Assembly: GCF_003858455.1 (NCBI RefSeq)
Contig: NZ_RQZF01000015.1
Location: 1 to 45,147 of the forward strand
DNA: 45,147 bases
From: Schaalia canis
GTDB lineage: Bacteria; Actinomycetota; Actinomycetes; Actinomycetales; Actinomycetaceae
Direction of reading: 5' to 3'
Both the position numbers and the translations under genes were made by a program. The notes under the pieces were generated by a model. It saw only the letters and a list, made by a program, of their open reading frames with translations. It searched no databases and was not told where the DNA came from. How positions within the stretch are numbered: position 1 is the stretch's first letter; the number at the start of each line of letters is the position of its first letter. Below, piece after piece: positions 1 to 9,100 of this stretch.

Positions 1-125
1 CCACCTACCTCCAACACACCCCCTCACCCCTATCCCCACCCCACTACGACCAACTCCCCACCAACCCCCACTGGACAGTCCCCCACACCACCCCCTGGTA
101 AACCAGCAACCGCCCTATTTCAAAT

Positions 126-157
126 CCAAATTTGCTGCGAGACTGTCGCAAATTTGG
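126..157. repeat. Inverted repeat, 10-bp arms
   Basis: Arms CCAAATTTGC (126-135) and GCAAATTTGG (148-157) are perfect reverse complements around a 12-base spacer. It lies in the gene-free first 218 bases, downstream of the HNH gene, which ends at 219 on the minus strand. The first 110 bases are very C-rich and hold no recognisable gene. It could be a weak terminator or a protein-binding site; there is no T-run, so the role is open. Confidence 0.5.
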
Positions 158-218
158 CCAACAGCAGGCGATTGAACCTTATACAGCAAAGCCCATCATC
201 CGAGGCTGAGCATTCCCG

Positions 219-1187
219 TCAGGGGCATGTATCAAGAGCGTCAAGCATGGCTTGGCGCTCACTCTCAATGACGCTCAGCCCCCAGGCGTGCTTCACCGCA
301 ATCTGGCGGGCCACATACTCGCAGTGATAGTCACGGTTGGGTGGCATCCACTGATCGGCACGAGAAGCCTCTTTATCCTGATTGGCCTGGCCTTCCACAG
401 CCAGCAGATTTTCTGGATCATTGGCAAAACGCACGCGCTCAGCCGTACTCCACTCCCACGCGCCCGCACGCCACGCATCCCCCAAAGCCACCACATGATC
501 GATCTGCACCAGCGGTGAGGTCGCATCCCCACGCTGGAAAGGCATCGTCACGCCCACATAGGGGTCATGCAGCGTGCCCGTCTGGATCACGCAGCGCGAG
601 CCCTTCCGGTAACGAATATTGTCAAGATCGCGAGCAAGCACATCATTGCGCGTATCGCAGCCGTTACCGTCAACGTCCTCCCACGCCGGGCCGAATTCAG
701 ACCGGTCATAGCCTTCGACATACGCCTTAGGGCGCACCTCCAATTCGGCAAGCTGACTGCGGGCTTCAGCCTCCATGGGGGACATGGTGGCCTCGCCGCC
801 CTCCAGCACGCCCCCGTCTGACGAGGTAGACGCGCCAGGTGAGTCCGCACGACTGCCTGACGTTTCAGCCGAGGCGGGGTTCGAGCTTCCCCCCAGGTCA
901 AGCACATCCGGCCCCACCCCGGGTAGCACCAGCCAGCCGCCGAATACGGCGGCGACAAGGGATCCGATAATGCCTGCCCACGGGCCAAAGGGAGACTTCT
1001 TCTGGCCAGGGGATGCGGGGCGGTGGCCTCGTGAATTGGCTGGGCGCGACTTGGGTGCGCCTGTATGCGACGCCCCCGACTGGCGAGGGCCGGGCTTTGG
1101 TGGGCCTGGCCTTGGCGAGCGCGTCTGAGGGGCTCCGGGCGTGGGCCCAGGCGTAGGAGCCGATTCAGGTGAAGACGTAGAGCTCAT
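219..1187 (-). CDS. Membrane-anchored HNH (DUF1524-like) nuclease-family protein
   Basis: 322 aa. A Pro/Gly/Ser/Arg-rich cytoplasmic tail (1-67) is followed by one hydrophobic segment (about 68-92), a Ser/Gly linker, and a C-terminal domain (about 140-320) resembling actinobacterial secreted HNH proteins of the GmrSD/DUF1524 type. Visible motifs are IDHVVAL (His231), N260-LLAV and the N269/K272 pair, which match the His-Asn-Asn/Lys pattern of HNH folds. Four Cys residues (178, 199, 289, 321) may form disulfides outside the cell. Its start overlaps the TRIC gene stop by ATGA, so the two are translationally coupled. Family members are often annotated only as HNH family proteins; a role in degrading external DNA is inference. 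Confidence 0.8.
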   Translation of the reverse strand: MSSTSSPESAPTPGPTPGAPQTRSPRPGPPKPGPRQSGASHTGAPKSRPANSRGHRPASPGQKKSPFGPWAGIIGSLVAAVFGGWLVLPGVGPDVLDLGGSSNPASAETSGSRADSPGASTSSDGGVLEGGEATMSPMEAEARSQLAELEVRPKAYVEGYDRSEFGPAWEDVDGNGCDTRNDVLARDLDNIRYRKGSRCVIQTGTLHDPYVGVTMPFQRGDATSPLVQIDHVVALGDAWRAGAWEWSTAERVRFANDPENLLAVEGQANQDKEASRADQWMPPNRDYHCEYVARQIAVKHAWGLSVIESERQAMLDALDTCP

Positions 1188-1909
1188 TGGGGCGGGGCAC
1201 CTCGTGAAAGCAGTCGGCGGATCTGAGTGGAGGTCAGCGTCAGCGTCCAGTCATCATGCTGGGGGAGCTGCCACCGCTTCCAGTGTGACAGGCCCGTGAA
1301 GGCCGTGCCCACGATCGTGGCCACCAGCATGCCCAGGGTTGCCAGCTCAAAGTGGTAGAAGATCACCATAATCGAGGCTGATACCAGTGCTGGCGTGGCG
1401 TAGAGGTTATTGCCTCCGAAAACTTGGGGAACAGAGCCGGCAGAGATGTCACGAATCATGCCGCCGCCAACTGCCGTAATAATGCCGAGCATGATCGCCG
1501 GAATTACACCAAAACCTGCCGCCAGCGTCTTTTGCGCGCCCGTTGCCGCCCAGCATCCCAGCACCGCTCCGTCGGCAATGACCAGGGCAATCCTCCACGG
1601 GCGTGATTCAAGTTTCCACAACATGGCGATTGCGGCACCCACCAAGGCCGTCGCCAAGTAGAACGGATCCGTCAACGCTACGGGCGGACCCGCCTGCAGC
1701 AGCGTATCGCGCACCATCCCGCCCGCCAGAGCCGACATGATCGCCAGCACCGCAAAGCCGACAGCATCGAAATGCTTCGCGCGTGCCAGGCGCCCACCGA
1801 GGATGCCGTTGAGCAGCACCCCCAGCAGGTCGATAGCCCGGAACAGGTCGGGCAGCATCTCGTTTGCTCCGTCAAAGAGTTCACGCATCACGCTCATATT
1901 GTCCGTCAT
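1184..1909 (-). CDS. TRIC-type cation channel family (UPF0126) membrane protein
   Basis: About 241 aa with six or seven hydrophobic helices. It has the two-fold internal repeat of the bacterial TRIC/UPF0126 family (YicG-like): the first half carries SALAGGMVRDTLL, the second GGGMIRDISAG and VPQVF. Known family members form trimeric K+/Na+ channels in the inner membrane. The frame stays open to 2032, but the upstream part has no hydrophobic or family-like sequence, so I take the ATG at 1909; Met46 and Met49 of the longer frame are alternatives, and no ribosome site is convincing. It is cotranscribed with the HNH gene through a 4-base overlap and divergent from the gene at 2050. Confidence 0.82.
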   Translation of the reverse strand: MTDNMSVMRELFDGANEMLPDLFRAIDLLGVLLNGILGGRLARAKHFDAVGFAVLAIMSALAGGMVRDTLLQAGPPVALTDPFYLATALVGAAIAMLWKLESRPWRIALVIADGAVLGCWAATGAQKTLAAGFGVIPAIMLGIITAVGGGMIRDISAGSVPQVFGGNNLYATPALVSASIMVIFYHFELATLGMLVATIVGTAFTGLSHWKRWQLPQHDDWTLTLTSTQIRRLLSRGAPPQ

Positions 1910-2049
1910 CACGCCACGCGCACGCACGCGCGTGGCAGGGTTCGGACAGGATTCAACGGTGAAAATCGCCACCGGCGGCTGCGGGAGGCACGCGGGCACG
2001 CTAGGGTAATAAGGTCGCACTAAGCACCACAATTCCCCGGGAGGCTGGC

Positions 2050-2388
2050 ATGGGCATGAAGTTTGGCGTACTCGTCGGTTTAGGTATCGGCTACGTCCTG
2101 GGTACCCGCGCTGGCCGCGAACAGTACGAACGCATCCGCGAAACCACTCACCGCCTGCGTCGCAACCCCCTGGTCGCCCGCCCTCTCGATGCCGCGGGGC
2201 AAAAGGTGTCCGATATTGTGCGCTCGCAAGGCGAAGCCGTCACCGACAAAGTTGCCGACGCAGTGAAGGAGCGCCTCTTCGGCGCGCCTGCAACTCCGCG
2301 CACTGCGGCGGACCCGACCATCACCGTTGAGGTCATTGACGAGGCTCCCGCCACCCATCCTTCCGCTGGCAACACCGCAGGCAAGTGA
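2050..2388 (+). CDS. Small membrane-associated protein, YtxH-like
   Basis: 112 aa. A glycine-rich hydrophobic N-terminus (about 4-20, ending VLGTRAGREQYERI) is followed by an amphipathic, charged helical region and a disordered tail. This layout is typical of short actinobacterial YtxH-like envelope proteins of unknown function. The ribosome site GGGAGG ends 6 bases before the ATG. Its stop overlaps the GTG start of the downstream transporter (GTGA), so the pair is coupled. No enzymatic motif is visible. Confidence 0.72.
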   Translation: MGMKFGVLVGLGIGYVLGTRAGREQYERIRETTHRLRRNPLVARPLDAAGQKVSDIVRSQGEAVTDKVADAVKERLFGAPATPRTAADPTITVEVIDEAPATHPSAGNTAGK

Positions 2389-3647
2389 ACGCGCCTTTCG
2401 CTCCGGAGGCGAACGCTCACCCCGCCGCTGAAGACTCCCCCGCGCGCGAGTCCGCCCTCGACAGCCCTGCCAGCACAGCGACGCACTCGGCCTCTGCTTC
2501 TTCACCTTCCGTCTCCTCACCTTCCGCGTGCGCGCACACCGTCGACAATCCAACATCAGCGCAGATTCGACGCTGGCGGCGTCACCTCGCTGAAGAGCGC
2601 ATGGAGGCCGACACCTACCGTTCCCTCGCCCGCAGGCGCACCGGCGAAGAACGCGCCGTACTGCTCGCACTGGCTGAAGCTGAGTCCCGCCACGAGGAAC
2701 ACTGGCTGGCCCTGCTCGGCGACCACGCCCTTCCCGCGCCCAAACCCTCCCTGTCAGGACGCCTAGGAGCCGCACTCGCCCAACGCTTCGGCACCATCTT
2801 TATTCTCGCGATGGCTCAGCGCTCCGAACAGCGCAACCGCTACGACTATGACGACGACGCCACCGCTCAAATGGCCGCCGACGAGCACATTCACGGCGAG
2901 GTCGTGCGCGGCCTCACCGCCCGCTCACGCCAATCCCTAGCCGGAACCTTCCGCGCCGCCGTCTTTGGCGCCAACGATGGCCTCGTCTCCAACCTCGCCC
3001 TCGTGCTGGGAATTGCCGCTTCTGGCGCTTCCACCGCAGTCGTCCTCTTCACCGGCCTGGCTGGCCTCCTTGCCGGAGCCCTATCCATGGCCGCAGGCGA
3101 ATGGGTGAGCGTCAAAAGCCAACAAGAACTCCTCGACGCCTCCGTGCCCGACCCTGAGGCCCACCGTTCCGTACCAGCTCTGGACGTCAACGCCAACGAG
3201 CTTGAACTCGTGTTCCGAGCCCGAGGTGAAAGCGCCCAAGAAGCAGCCGCTCACGCGGCACAAATTTTCGCTCAAGTGCGCACCCCCGCCACCGGCGAAT
3301 CCTCCTCCATTGCCGTGCGCGCCGCCCTTGGAGAAGGCCTGCCCAGCGAGGCCAGCGGCGCAGGGGAAGAAATCGGCACACCGTGGCGGGCGGCAGCCTC
3401 GTCCTTCCTGTTCTTCGCAGGGGGCGCGGCCGTGCCCCTCCTGCCCTACATTGCCGGCCTGAGCGGCTGGTGGGCCATTGGAACTGCCACCGCGCTGGTG
3501 GGCTGCGCGCTACTTTTCACCGGCGGCATTGTGGGAATCCTGGCTGGACAGTCGCCTGCTCCCAGGGCTTTACGTCAGCTCGCGATTGGCTACGGCGCGG
3601 CCGCCGTCACCTACCTGCTGGGGCTGGCCTTTGGGGCAACCTTCTAG
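2385..3647 (+). CDS. VIT1/CCC1 family transporter with N-terminal ferritin-like domain
   Basis: 420 aa, GTG start overlapping the previous stop. Residues 1-60 are Ala/Ser/Pro-rich. Residues about 62-160 form a rubrerythrin/ferritin-like helical domain with ExxxxxxY and ExxxxxEEHW patterns (EERMEADTY, EAESRHEEHW). Residues about 190-420 are a VIT1/CCC1 domain with FGANDGLVSNLALVLG, SMAAGEWVSVKSQ and hydrophobic helices to the end. Known family members move Fe2+ or Mn2+ across membranes; in the fused form the ferritin-like domain is thought to bind or oxidise iron before transport. The most likely role is iron or manganese efflux. The metal specificity cannot be read from sequence. Confidence 0.9.
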   Translation: MNAPFAPEANAHPAAEDSPARESALDSPASTATHSASASSPSVSSPSACAHTVDNPTSAQIRRWRRHLAEERMEADTYRSLARRRTGEERAVLLALAEAESRHEEHWLALLGDHALPAPKPSLSGRLGAALAQRFGTIFILAMAQRSEQRNRYDYDDDATAQMAADEHIHGEVVRGLTARSRQSLAGTFRAAVFGANDGLVSNLALVLGIAASGASTAVVLFTGLAGLLAGALSMAAGEWVSVKSQQELLDASVPDPEAHRSVPALDVNANELELVFRARGESAQEAAAHAAQIFAQVRTPATGESSSIAVRAALGEGLPSEASGAGEEIGTPWRAAASSFLFFAGGAAVPLLPYIAGLSGWWAIGTATALVGCALLFTGGIVGILAGQSPAPRALRQLAIGYGAAAVTYLLGLAFGATF

Positions 3648-3722
3648 TCACAGGTTTGGCACAAATTCCCGCACAGTGGGCTCCCTCGTGCTCTTCCCAG
3701 GATCGACCGATAGGTTTAATTC

Positions 3723-4493
3723 ATGAGCGAAATCACGATCCTGACTCCTCGCGGCGTTGAGCTGTCAGCGACCTTCATTAACCCCGTTGACACCGGCGAC
3801 GCTGCCGTGCTGTTCTCCCACTCCGTACTGGCCGATCGCCGCTCCATCGGTCACTTCCGTAAACTCGCCGCCGCCTACCGCGGCGCCGGGTACGCCACCC
3901 TTGAATTCGACTACTCTGGACATGGCCTATCCAGCGATGACGTCATCGTTTTAGCCAGCCAAGTCGAAGACATTAAAGCAGCCTCCGGGTGGCTGGCCGA
4001 CCAGGGTTTCACCCGCCAAATCATTCACGCCCACTCTTTTGGCGTGCACGCCGCCCTTGCCGCCCACCTACCGGCTGTGCGCACCCACATCCTATGCGGC
4101 GCCGCCCTGCAGCCCATCTCTTTTGACTGGGAAGCAATCTTCTCTGAGCAGCAACTTGACGACCTGGAAACCCGCGGCGCCACCGACATTCCCGATGATT
4201 CACCCGGACCGCGCACCCATTTCACCATCTCTAAGCAGACCCTGGCTGACCTGTCACTGACTGACACCTCAGAACTGCTAGGTAACTTGGAGCATCCAGT
4301 ACTCGTTGTTCACGACGCTGACGATGCGGAAATGGGCCTGGTTGAAGTAACTCAGGAGGCCTTCCCTCTGCTACCTGCCGGTTCGCGAGTTGAAGTCGTG
4401 CGGGATGAATCCTTAAGTGCCGACGAAACTCCAACGACCCTGATTGAGGCGGCCCTGTCCTGGGCGAAGCTGCAGGTGCCCGTGGTGCGCTGA
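3723..4493 (+). CDS. Alpha/beta-hydrolase family protein (possibly inactive)
   Basis: 256 aa. The fold is shown by FSHSVLADRRS (30-40, oxyanion region), FDYSGHGLSS (62-71) and the nucleophile elbow HAHSFG with Ser105. It resembles the OsmC-associated or YqiA-like small hydrolases. The acid loop reads VVHDADDAEMG, but where the catalytic His is expected (after the last strand, usually within a GxxHxF-type turn) the sequence is VVRDESLSADETP, with no His. So this may be a pseudo-hydrolase, or may use a His from elsewhere. It stands alone, with a 75-base gap to the transporter upstream. The substrate is unknown. Confidence 0.75.
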   Translation: MSEITILTPRGVELSATFINPVDTGDAAVLFSHSVLADRRSIGHFRKLAAAYRGAGYATLEFDYSGHGLSSDDVIVLASQVEDIKAASGWLADQGFTRQIIHAHSFGVHAALAAHLPAVRTHILCGAALQPISFDWEAIFSEQQLDDLETRGATDIPDDSPGPRTHFTISKQTLADLSLTDTSELLGNLEHPVLVVHDADDAEMGLVEVTQEAFPLLPAGSRVEVVRDESLSADETPTTLIEAALSWAKLQVPVVR

Positions 4494-4566
4494 GGGTGGA
4501 TCATTCACTCGTCCGTTGACCTGAATCTATCGAGGCACGGGTGACGCCCCATCTGCATACGCTCAA

Positions 4567-4610
4567 GGCCAGTTATGAGATAACTCTGCGTTTTTATCTC
4601 ATAACTGGCC
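4567..4610. repeat. Perfect 17-bp inverted repeat, possible bidirectional terminator
   Basis: Arms 4567-4583 and 4594-4610 are perfect reverse complements around a 10-base loop, between convergent genes ending at 4493 (plus) and 4730 (minus). The arm contains AGTTATG, the reverse complement of the CATAACT heptamer that recurs downstream. A T-rich stretch follows on the plus side. It is AT-rich for a terminator in this genome, so a binding-site role is also possible. Confidence 0.6.
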
Positions 4611-4678
4611 TATTGTTTTCATAACTGCCCATTTTATGGCCAAGTTATGTCATAACTATGGTTTTGACGAACATAACT
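4600..4678. repeat. CATAACT heptamer array with AGTTATG-N-CATAACT palindrome
   Basis: CATAACT occurs at 4600-4606, 4620-4626, 4651-4657 and 4672-4678; AGTTATG at 4571-4577 and 4643-4649. The copy at 4643-4657 is a perfect 7+1+7 palindrome, as expected for a dimeric regulator site. No gene in this window is obviously served, because both neighbours end here. Confidence 0.6.
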
Positions 4679-4729
4679 GCCACTTTTTGGCGTCATTTCA
4701 TCGGCGCGATGCAACGAGTTCGGACGCCT

Positions 4730-5863
4730 TCAGTTCCTATGCTCTGCAACCAAATCACGCAAGGCCGGGTCCTCGCGCCAGCTTCGCGTGCCAAAGTGCG
4801 TGGTTGATAAGGCGGCGACCTGCGCAGCGAATTCGATGCAGGCAACCGGGGTGGCGGGGGTGGCCTCGTTGTTGGAATGTGCGGACCGTGCGCTCTGACG
4901 GGACTCCGATCCCCCAAGGCGATCGTGGCCCTCAATGCGATGCTGTGCGAGCGCCCAGGCGAAGGCTCCGTGGAAAATATCGCCCGCACCCATAGTGGAA
5001 ATGGCGTTGACCTGCGGCACGGGAACTTCGCCACGCTCCCCATCCCACCACCATTGGACGGGGCCGGGGCCGTTCGTGCGAATCGTGCGCGTAATACCGA
5101 AACCACGCAGGAAATCCGCGATAGCCTGCGCATCCCCTGCAGGAACGAGGGGCGGAAGGAAGTCAGCCGACAGCACCGCAACATCCACAAAACCCAGCAG
5201 AGGCATCAGCCACGGCTTCCACGAGCCACCATCAAGGACACGCAGGTGAGAGGGCTTATCCTCAAGAGCGGCGAAAGGATCGCCGTCACTATCGACGCTC
5301 TGAGTGTACGAGGCAGTTCCTACGCGCAGAGCAAGATCAGCGAGCGCCGGGTTATGCCCGTCAATAAGGACAACGGCGACATCTGCGGCAGAGCTTGACG
5401 GCGGGAGGTGAGCGGGGGCAAGAGCCTCGTCAAGCAGACTCCGGGCAGCCGCCGTATCAACGGCCACACGGGCGTTCGTCGAGGCCACCATACGGCCTTC
5501 GGGATGCTCAATAATGGACGAGATCGCAGGCTCGGATTCCGTGGGAGTGCTTTGGCCTGCAGCGCGATCGGTGGCATCAAGGATGCTCAGGCCAGCTACC
5601 TGCAGGTCTGCGCGCAACAGTTCAGAGCTGGCACCCGTGCCTAGGGCGGTGAGAAGCAGCGGGGCGTTGAGGGGGTGCGCCGCGGTGGGCATCAGATCGT
5701 GCGCAATGGCATCAAGTGCTGCGTAGGCGACGGCAGCATTGGTGGCGGGGCCTCCGGCCGCCAGGGTGAAATCAGTAGAAGTCACCTTCACCGTTGGGTC
5801 GGGCGCATGATCCAGGCGGTGGATGACATCCACGGTGGTAAGTCCACTAAACACTGCTCGCAT
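4730..5863 (-). CDS. PfkB-family carbohydrate kinase
   Basis: About 377 aa. It has the two PfkB signatures: an N-terminal GGPATNAAVAYAAL segment (37-50) and the C-terminal anion-hole/catalytic motif STMGAGDIFHGAF, with Asp295 as the predicted base. The family phosphorylates sugars or nucleosides with ATP. The exact substrate is unclear, with ribokinase-like sugar kinases closest by eye. The frame opens upstream at a GTG (5911), but the ATG at 5863 has a good ribosome site (GAAAGG, 7 bases upstream) and begins directly with the first strand (MRAVFSG). It is divergent from hrpA and stands alone. Confidence 0.88.
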   Translation of the reverse strand: MRAVFSGLTTVDVIHRLDHAPDPTVKVTSTDFTLAAGGPATNAAVAYAALDAIAHDLMPTAAHPLNAPLLLTALGTGASSELLRADLQVAGLSILDATDRAAGQSTPTESEPAISSIIEHPEGRMVASTNARVAVDTAAARSLLDEALAPAHLPPSSSAADVAVVLIDGHNPALADLALRVGTASYTQSVDSDGDPFAALEDKPSHLRVLDGGSWKPWLMPLLGFVDVAVLSADFLPPLVPAGDAQAIADFLRGFGITRTIRTNGPGPVQWWWDGERGEVPVPQVNAISTMGAGDIFHGAFAWALAQHRIEGHDRLGGSESRQSARSAHSNNEATPATPVACIEFAAQVAALSTTHFGTRSWREDPALRDLVAEHRN

Positions 5864-6194
5864 CTGCCAGCCTTTCTCTGCAGCGCGGTCTGAAGCCAGA
5901 TCCATTGTCACCCATTCAGTCCATGTAATGCTTTGTCGCCAAGCTCTGGCCTGGCCTTTCCTTCTCCCTGTTTGCTGCCCTGCTTAATGTCCTGCATCAT
6001 GTCCGCTGACTCCGCGCTCCCGCGTGTGCGCTCAAGACGATTTCAGTGCCGATGCCCGCAGTTTTTGCTCTGAGCTCACACGCGGGAGCTAGGCGTGCGG
6101 GCAGGTACCCCTCAACCTCCGCACGCGCCCCCAACCCGCATACCTCACGCTGCCCACTCAGAGGCATTCGCCCGCCCTTTCGTACACTTAATGC
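5864..6194. promoter_or_regulatory. Divergent intergenic region of the sugar kinase and hrpA
   Basis: 331 bases without a gene. It holds a long imperfect inverted repeat: 6016-6034 and 6071-6089 (GCTCCCGCGTGTG core, 19-base arms with one mismatch, 36-base loop). A TACACT hexamer at 6183-6188 ends six bases before the GTG of hrpA and could be a -10 box for leaderless hrpA mRNA. No clear -35 box is visible. Confidence 0.45.
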
Positions 6195-9100
6195 GTGTCA
6201 GAATCTGCCTCCTCCTCGCCTCGCTCGCCGCACCCAGGCCGCAGTGGCCGACGCAATTCGCCGCATAAGGGGCGATCCGCAGGCCGCAATGTCGGCCAAT
6301 CGGGTGCGCCAGCCCGCGGTCGATCACATGCGCGTGCCCACGCTCAGGCGTCCGCACCTGCGCGCCGCCAACGCCGCCCCATTGACGAGGTCGCAGCCCC
6401 TTTCACCCCCTTCACCCCTGATGAGCTTGCCGCCCGAGCCGCCGCCATCCCTGTCATCTCTTTCCCTGATCTTCCTGTCAGCGCCCGCCGGGATGAGATA
6501 GCCCAGGCGATCCGTGACAATCAGGTGGTCATTGTTGCTGGCGAAACCGGCTCTGGTAAGACCACGCAGCTACCCAAGATCTGCCTGCAGCTCGGCCGCG
6601 GCGTGCAGGGCATGATTGGGCACACCCAGCCTCGCCGCCTGGCTGCGCACGCTGTTGCCACGCGCATCGCCCAGGAAATGGGCCAGCAGGTGGGTAAGGA
6701 GCCCGGCCAGGTTGTGGGCTACCAGGTACGTTTCACTGACCAGGTGGGCCCTACCACCCTGGTCAAGCTCATGACTGACGGCATCCTTTTGGCCGAGATC
6801 CAGTCCGACCCGATGCTGCGCCGCTACGACACGCTCATTATTGACGAGGCCCACGAACGCTCCCTCAATATTGACTTCATCCTGGGCTACCTGGCGCGCT
6901 TGCTGCCCCTGCGCCCCGACCTGAAGGTCATCATCACCTCGGCCACGATTGATTCGGCGCGTTTTGCCGCCCACTTTGGCCGTTGGGAGGATGCTGCGGG
7001 GAAACACTGCCAGCCAGGGCGCGGTACGCTCACCGCGCCCGCCCCGGTGATTGAGGTGTCGGGGAGGACGTACCCTGTGGAGATCCGCTACCGGCCTCTC
7101 AGTGCTGACTTGCCCAGCCAGTGGACGTCGGAGAGCACCAGCCAACGCTCCAACGCGCCGCAGCGAGCCGACGGCGACCTCGACAAACACGCCGACGCGA
7201 ACCAGATGGACGCCGACAGCGTCCACTTCCAACAGCTCGTCCTTGAAGATCCCGATGACGACCTGCCAACCCTCGGCTACGGGGCGGGCGAGGACATTGA
7301 CCAGGAGGCTGCGATCTGCGCCGCCGTTGATGAGCTCTGCGCCGAGGGCGAGGGTGACATCCTCGTGTTCCTGCCCGGTGAGCGCGACATCCGCGACGTG
7401 CAGCACGCCCTCGTGGATCACCTGGGGCCGCGAGCCGTCACCGACAGCGGCGCCCAACGACGCCAGCTTCTGCCAGATTCCATCGAGATCCTGCCCTTGT
7501 ACGCGCGCCTGACCGCCGCCGAGCAGCAGCGCATCTTCGAGCCGCATTCCCTGCGTCGCATTGTGCTGGCAACGAATGTCGCTGAAACGTCCCTGACTGT
7601 GCCCGGCATCCGCTACGTCATTGACCCGGGTTTGGCGCGTATCAGCCGCTACTCGAATCGCACGAAGGTCCAGCGCCTGCCCATTGAGCCCGTCAGCCAG
7701 GCCAGCGCTAACCAGCGTGCGGGCCGCTGTGGCCGCGTCAGTGATGGTGTTGCTATTCGCCTGTATTCTCAGCGTGACTACGAGGCCCGCCCGGCCTTTA
7801 CTGAGCCTGAAATCCTGCGCACTTCTCTGGCCAGCGTCATCTTGCAGATGGCGGCCCTGGGCTTGGGGTCGGTGGCGGATTTTCCCTTCCTTGACGCCCC
7901 GGATTCGCGGGCAGTGCGTGACGGCGTGCAGCTCCTGGTGGAGATTGGCGCGTTGGAGTATGACGAGGCCGGAGCCTCTGGCCGGGCGCGTGGGAAGCGC
8001 GCGAGCCAGGCTGGGGGCGAGGGCGGTCACGGTGACACTGCTGGTCACGTCGGCGGGAGCGCTGGTGGTGACAATGCTGCTGCCTCCGACAGAGTCAGCG
8101 GCGCCGGTAGAGCCAGCGACGCCGGAGCCACACCCAATGCGGGCGGCACCCGCCTGACACGTATTGGCCGCGATCTTGCGCGCCTACCCATCGACCCACG
8201 TCTGGGCCGTATCCTCCTGGAGGCTGACGCGAATGGCTGCGCCTCCGAGGTGCTCGTTATCGTTGCCGCCCTGTCCTTGCAGGATGTCCGCGAGCGCCCC
8301 CTTGACCACCAGCAGGCCGCCGACACAGCGCATGCGCGTTTCACGGATCCGACCTCGGACTTCATCACCTATCTGAACCTGTGGCGCTACCTGAATGTGC
8401 AGTCACGTGACCTGTCGGGGTCGGCTTTTCGGCGTATGTGTCGGGCGGAGTTCCTTCATCATCTGCGCTGGCGTGAGTGGCGCGATATTGTCAACCAGCT
8501 TCGCCAGCTTGCTCGACCTCTGGATTTGGACCTTCACCCTATCGGTATGCCCTCGGGCGAGGATGTAGCCCACGCGGCAATGACGGGTGGGCTTGCGGAC
8601 GCTGCGGCGCGCGCGGTGGTTGCCTACACGGCGTCAACCTCGTCGGTGGATGCTGACCAGATTCACCGATCGCTGCTGGTGGGCTTGCTGTCGAACCTGG
8701 GTTCGTGGGATGAGGCCAAGCGTGACTATGAGGGCGCTCGCGGCACTCACTTTACGATCTGGCCGGGTTCTGGCCTGGCGCACGCCCGTCCGGCGTGGGT
8801 GATGACGGCGGAGCTGGTGGAAACCTCGCGGCTGTTTGCTCGCACGGTGGCGCGGATTAATCCTGATTGGATTGAACCTGTCGCTGGGCCGCTGCTTAAG
8901 CGCGTTTACTCTGAGCCGTATTGGTCGACCTCGAAGGGGGCGGCCATGGTCAAAGAGAAGGTGCTGCTCTATGGCATGACGCTGGTGGCGGATCGTTCGG
9001 TGTTGCTTGGCCGGGTGGAGACGGTGTTTGGCGAGGGCGGCGTGCGGCGTTCCTCTGTGGCCAGGCCGGGGACTTTGGCGGGTATTGCGCAGGGTTTGCG

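Noticed and set aside
6570-8048. Long open frame antisense to hrpA (492 aa)
   Set aside because: It is a shadow of a GC-rich coding gene: no family-like motifs, and the plus strand carries clear helicase motifs.
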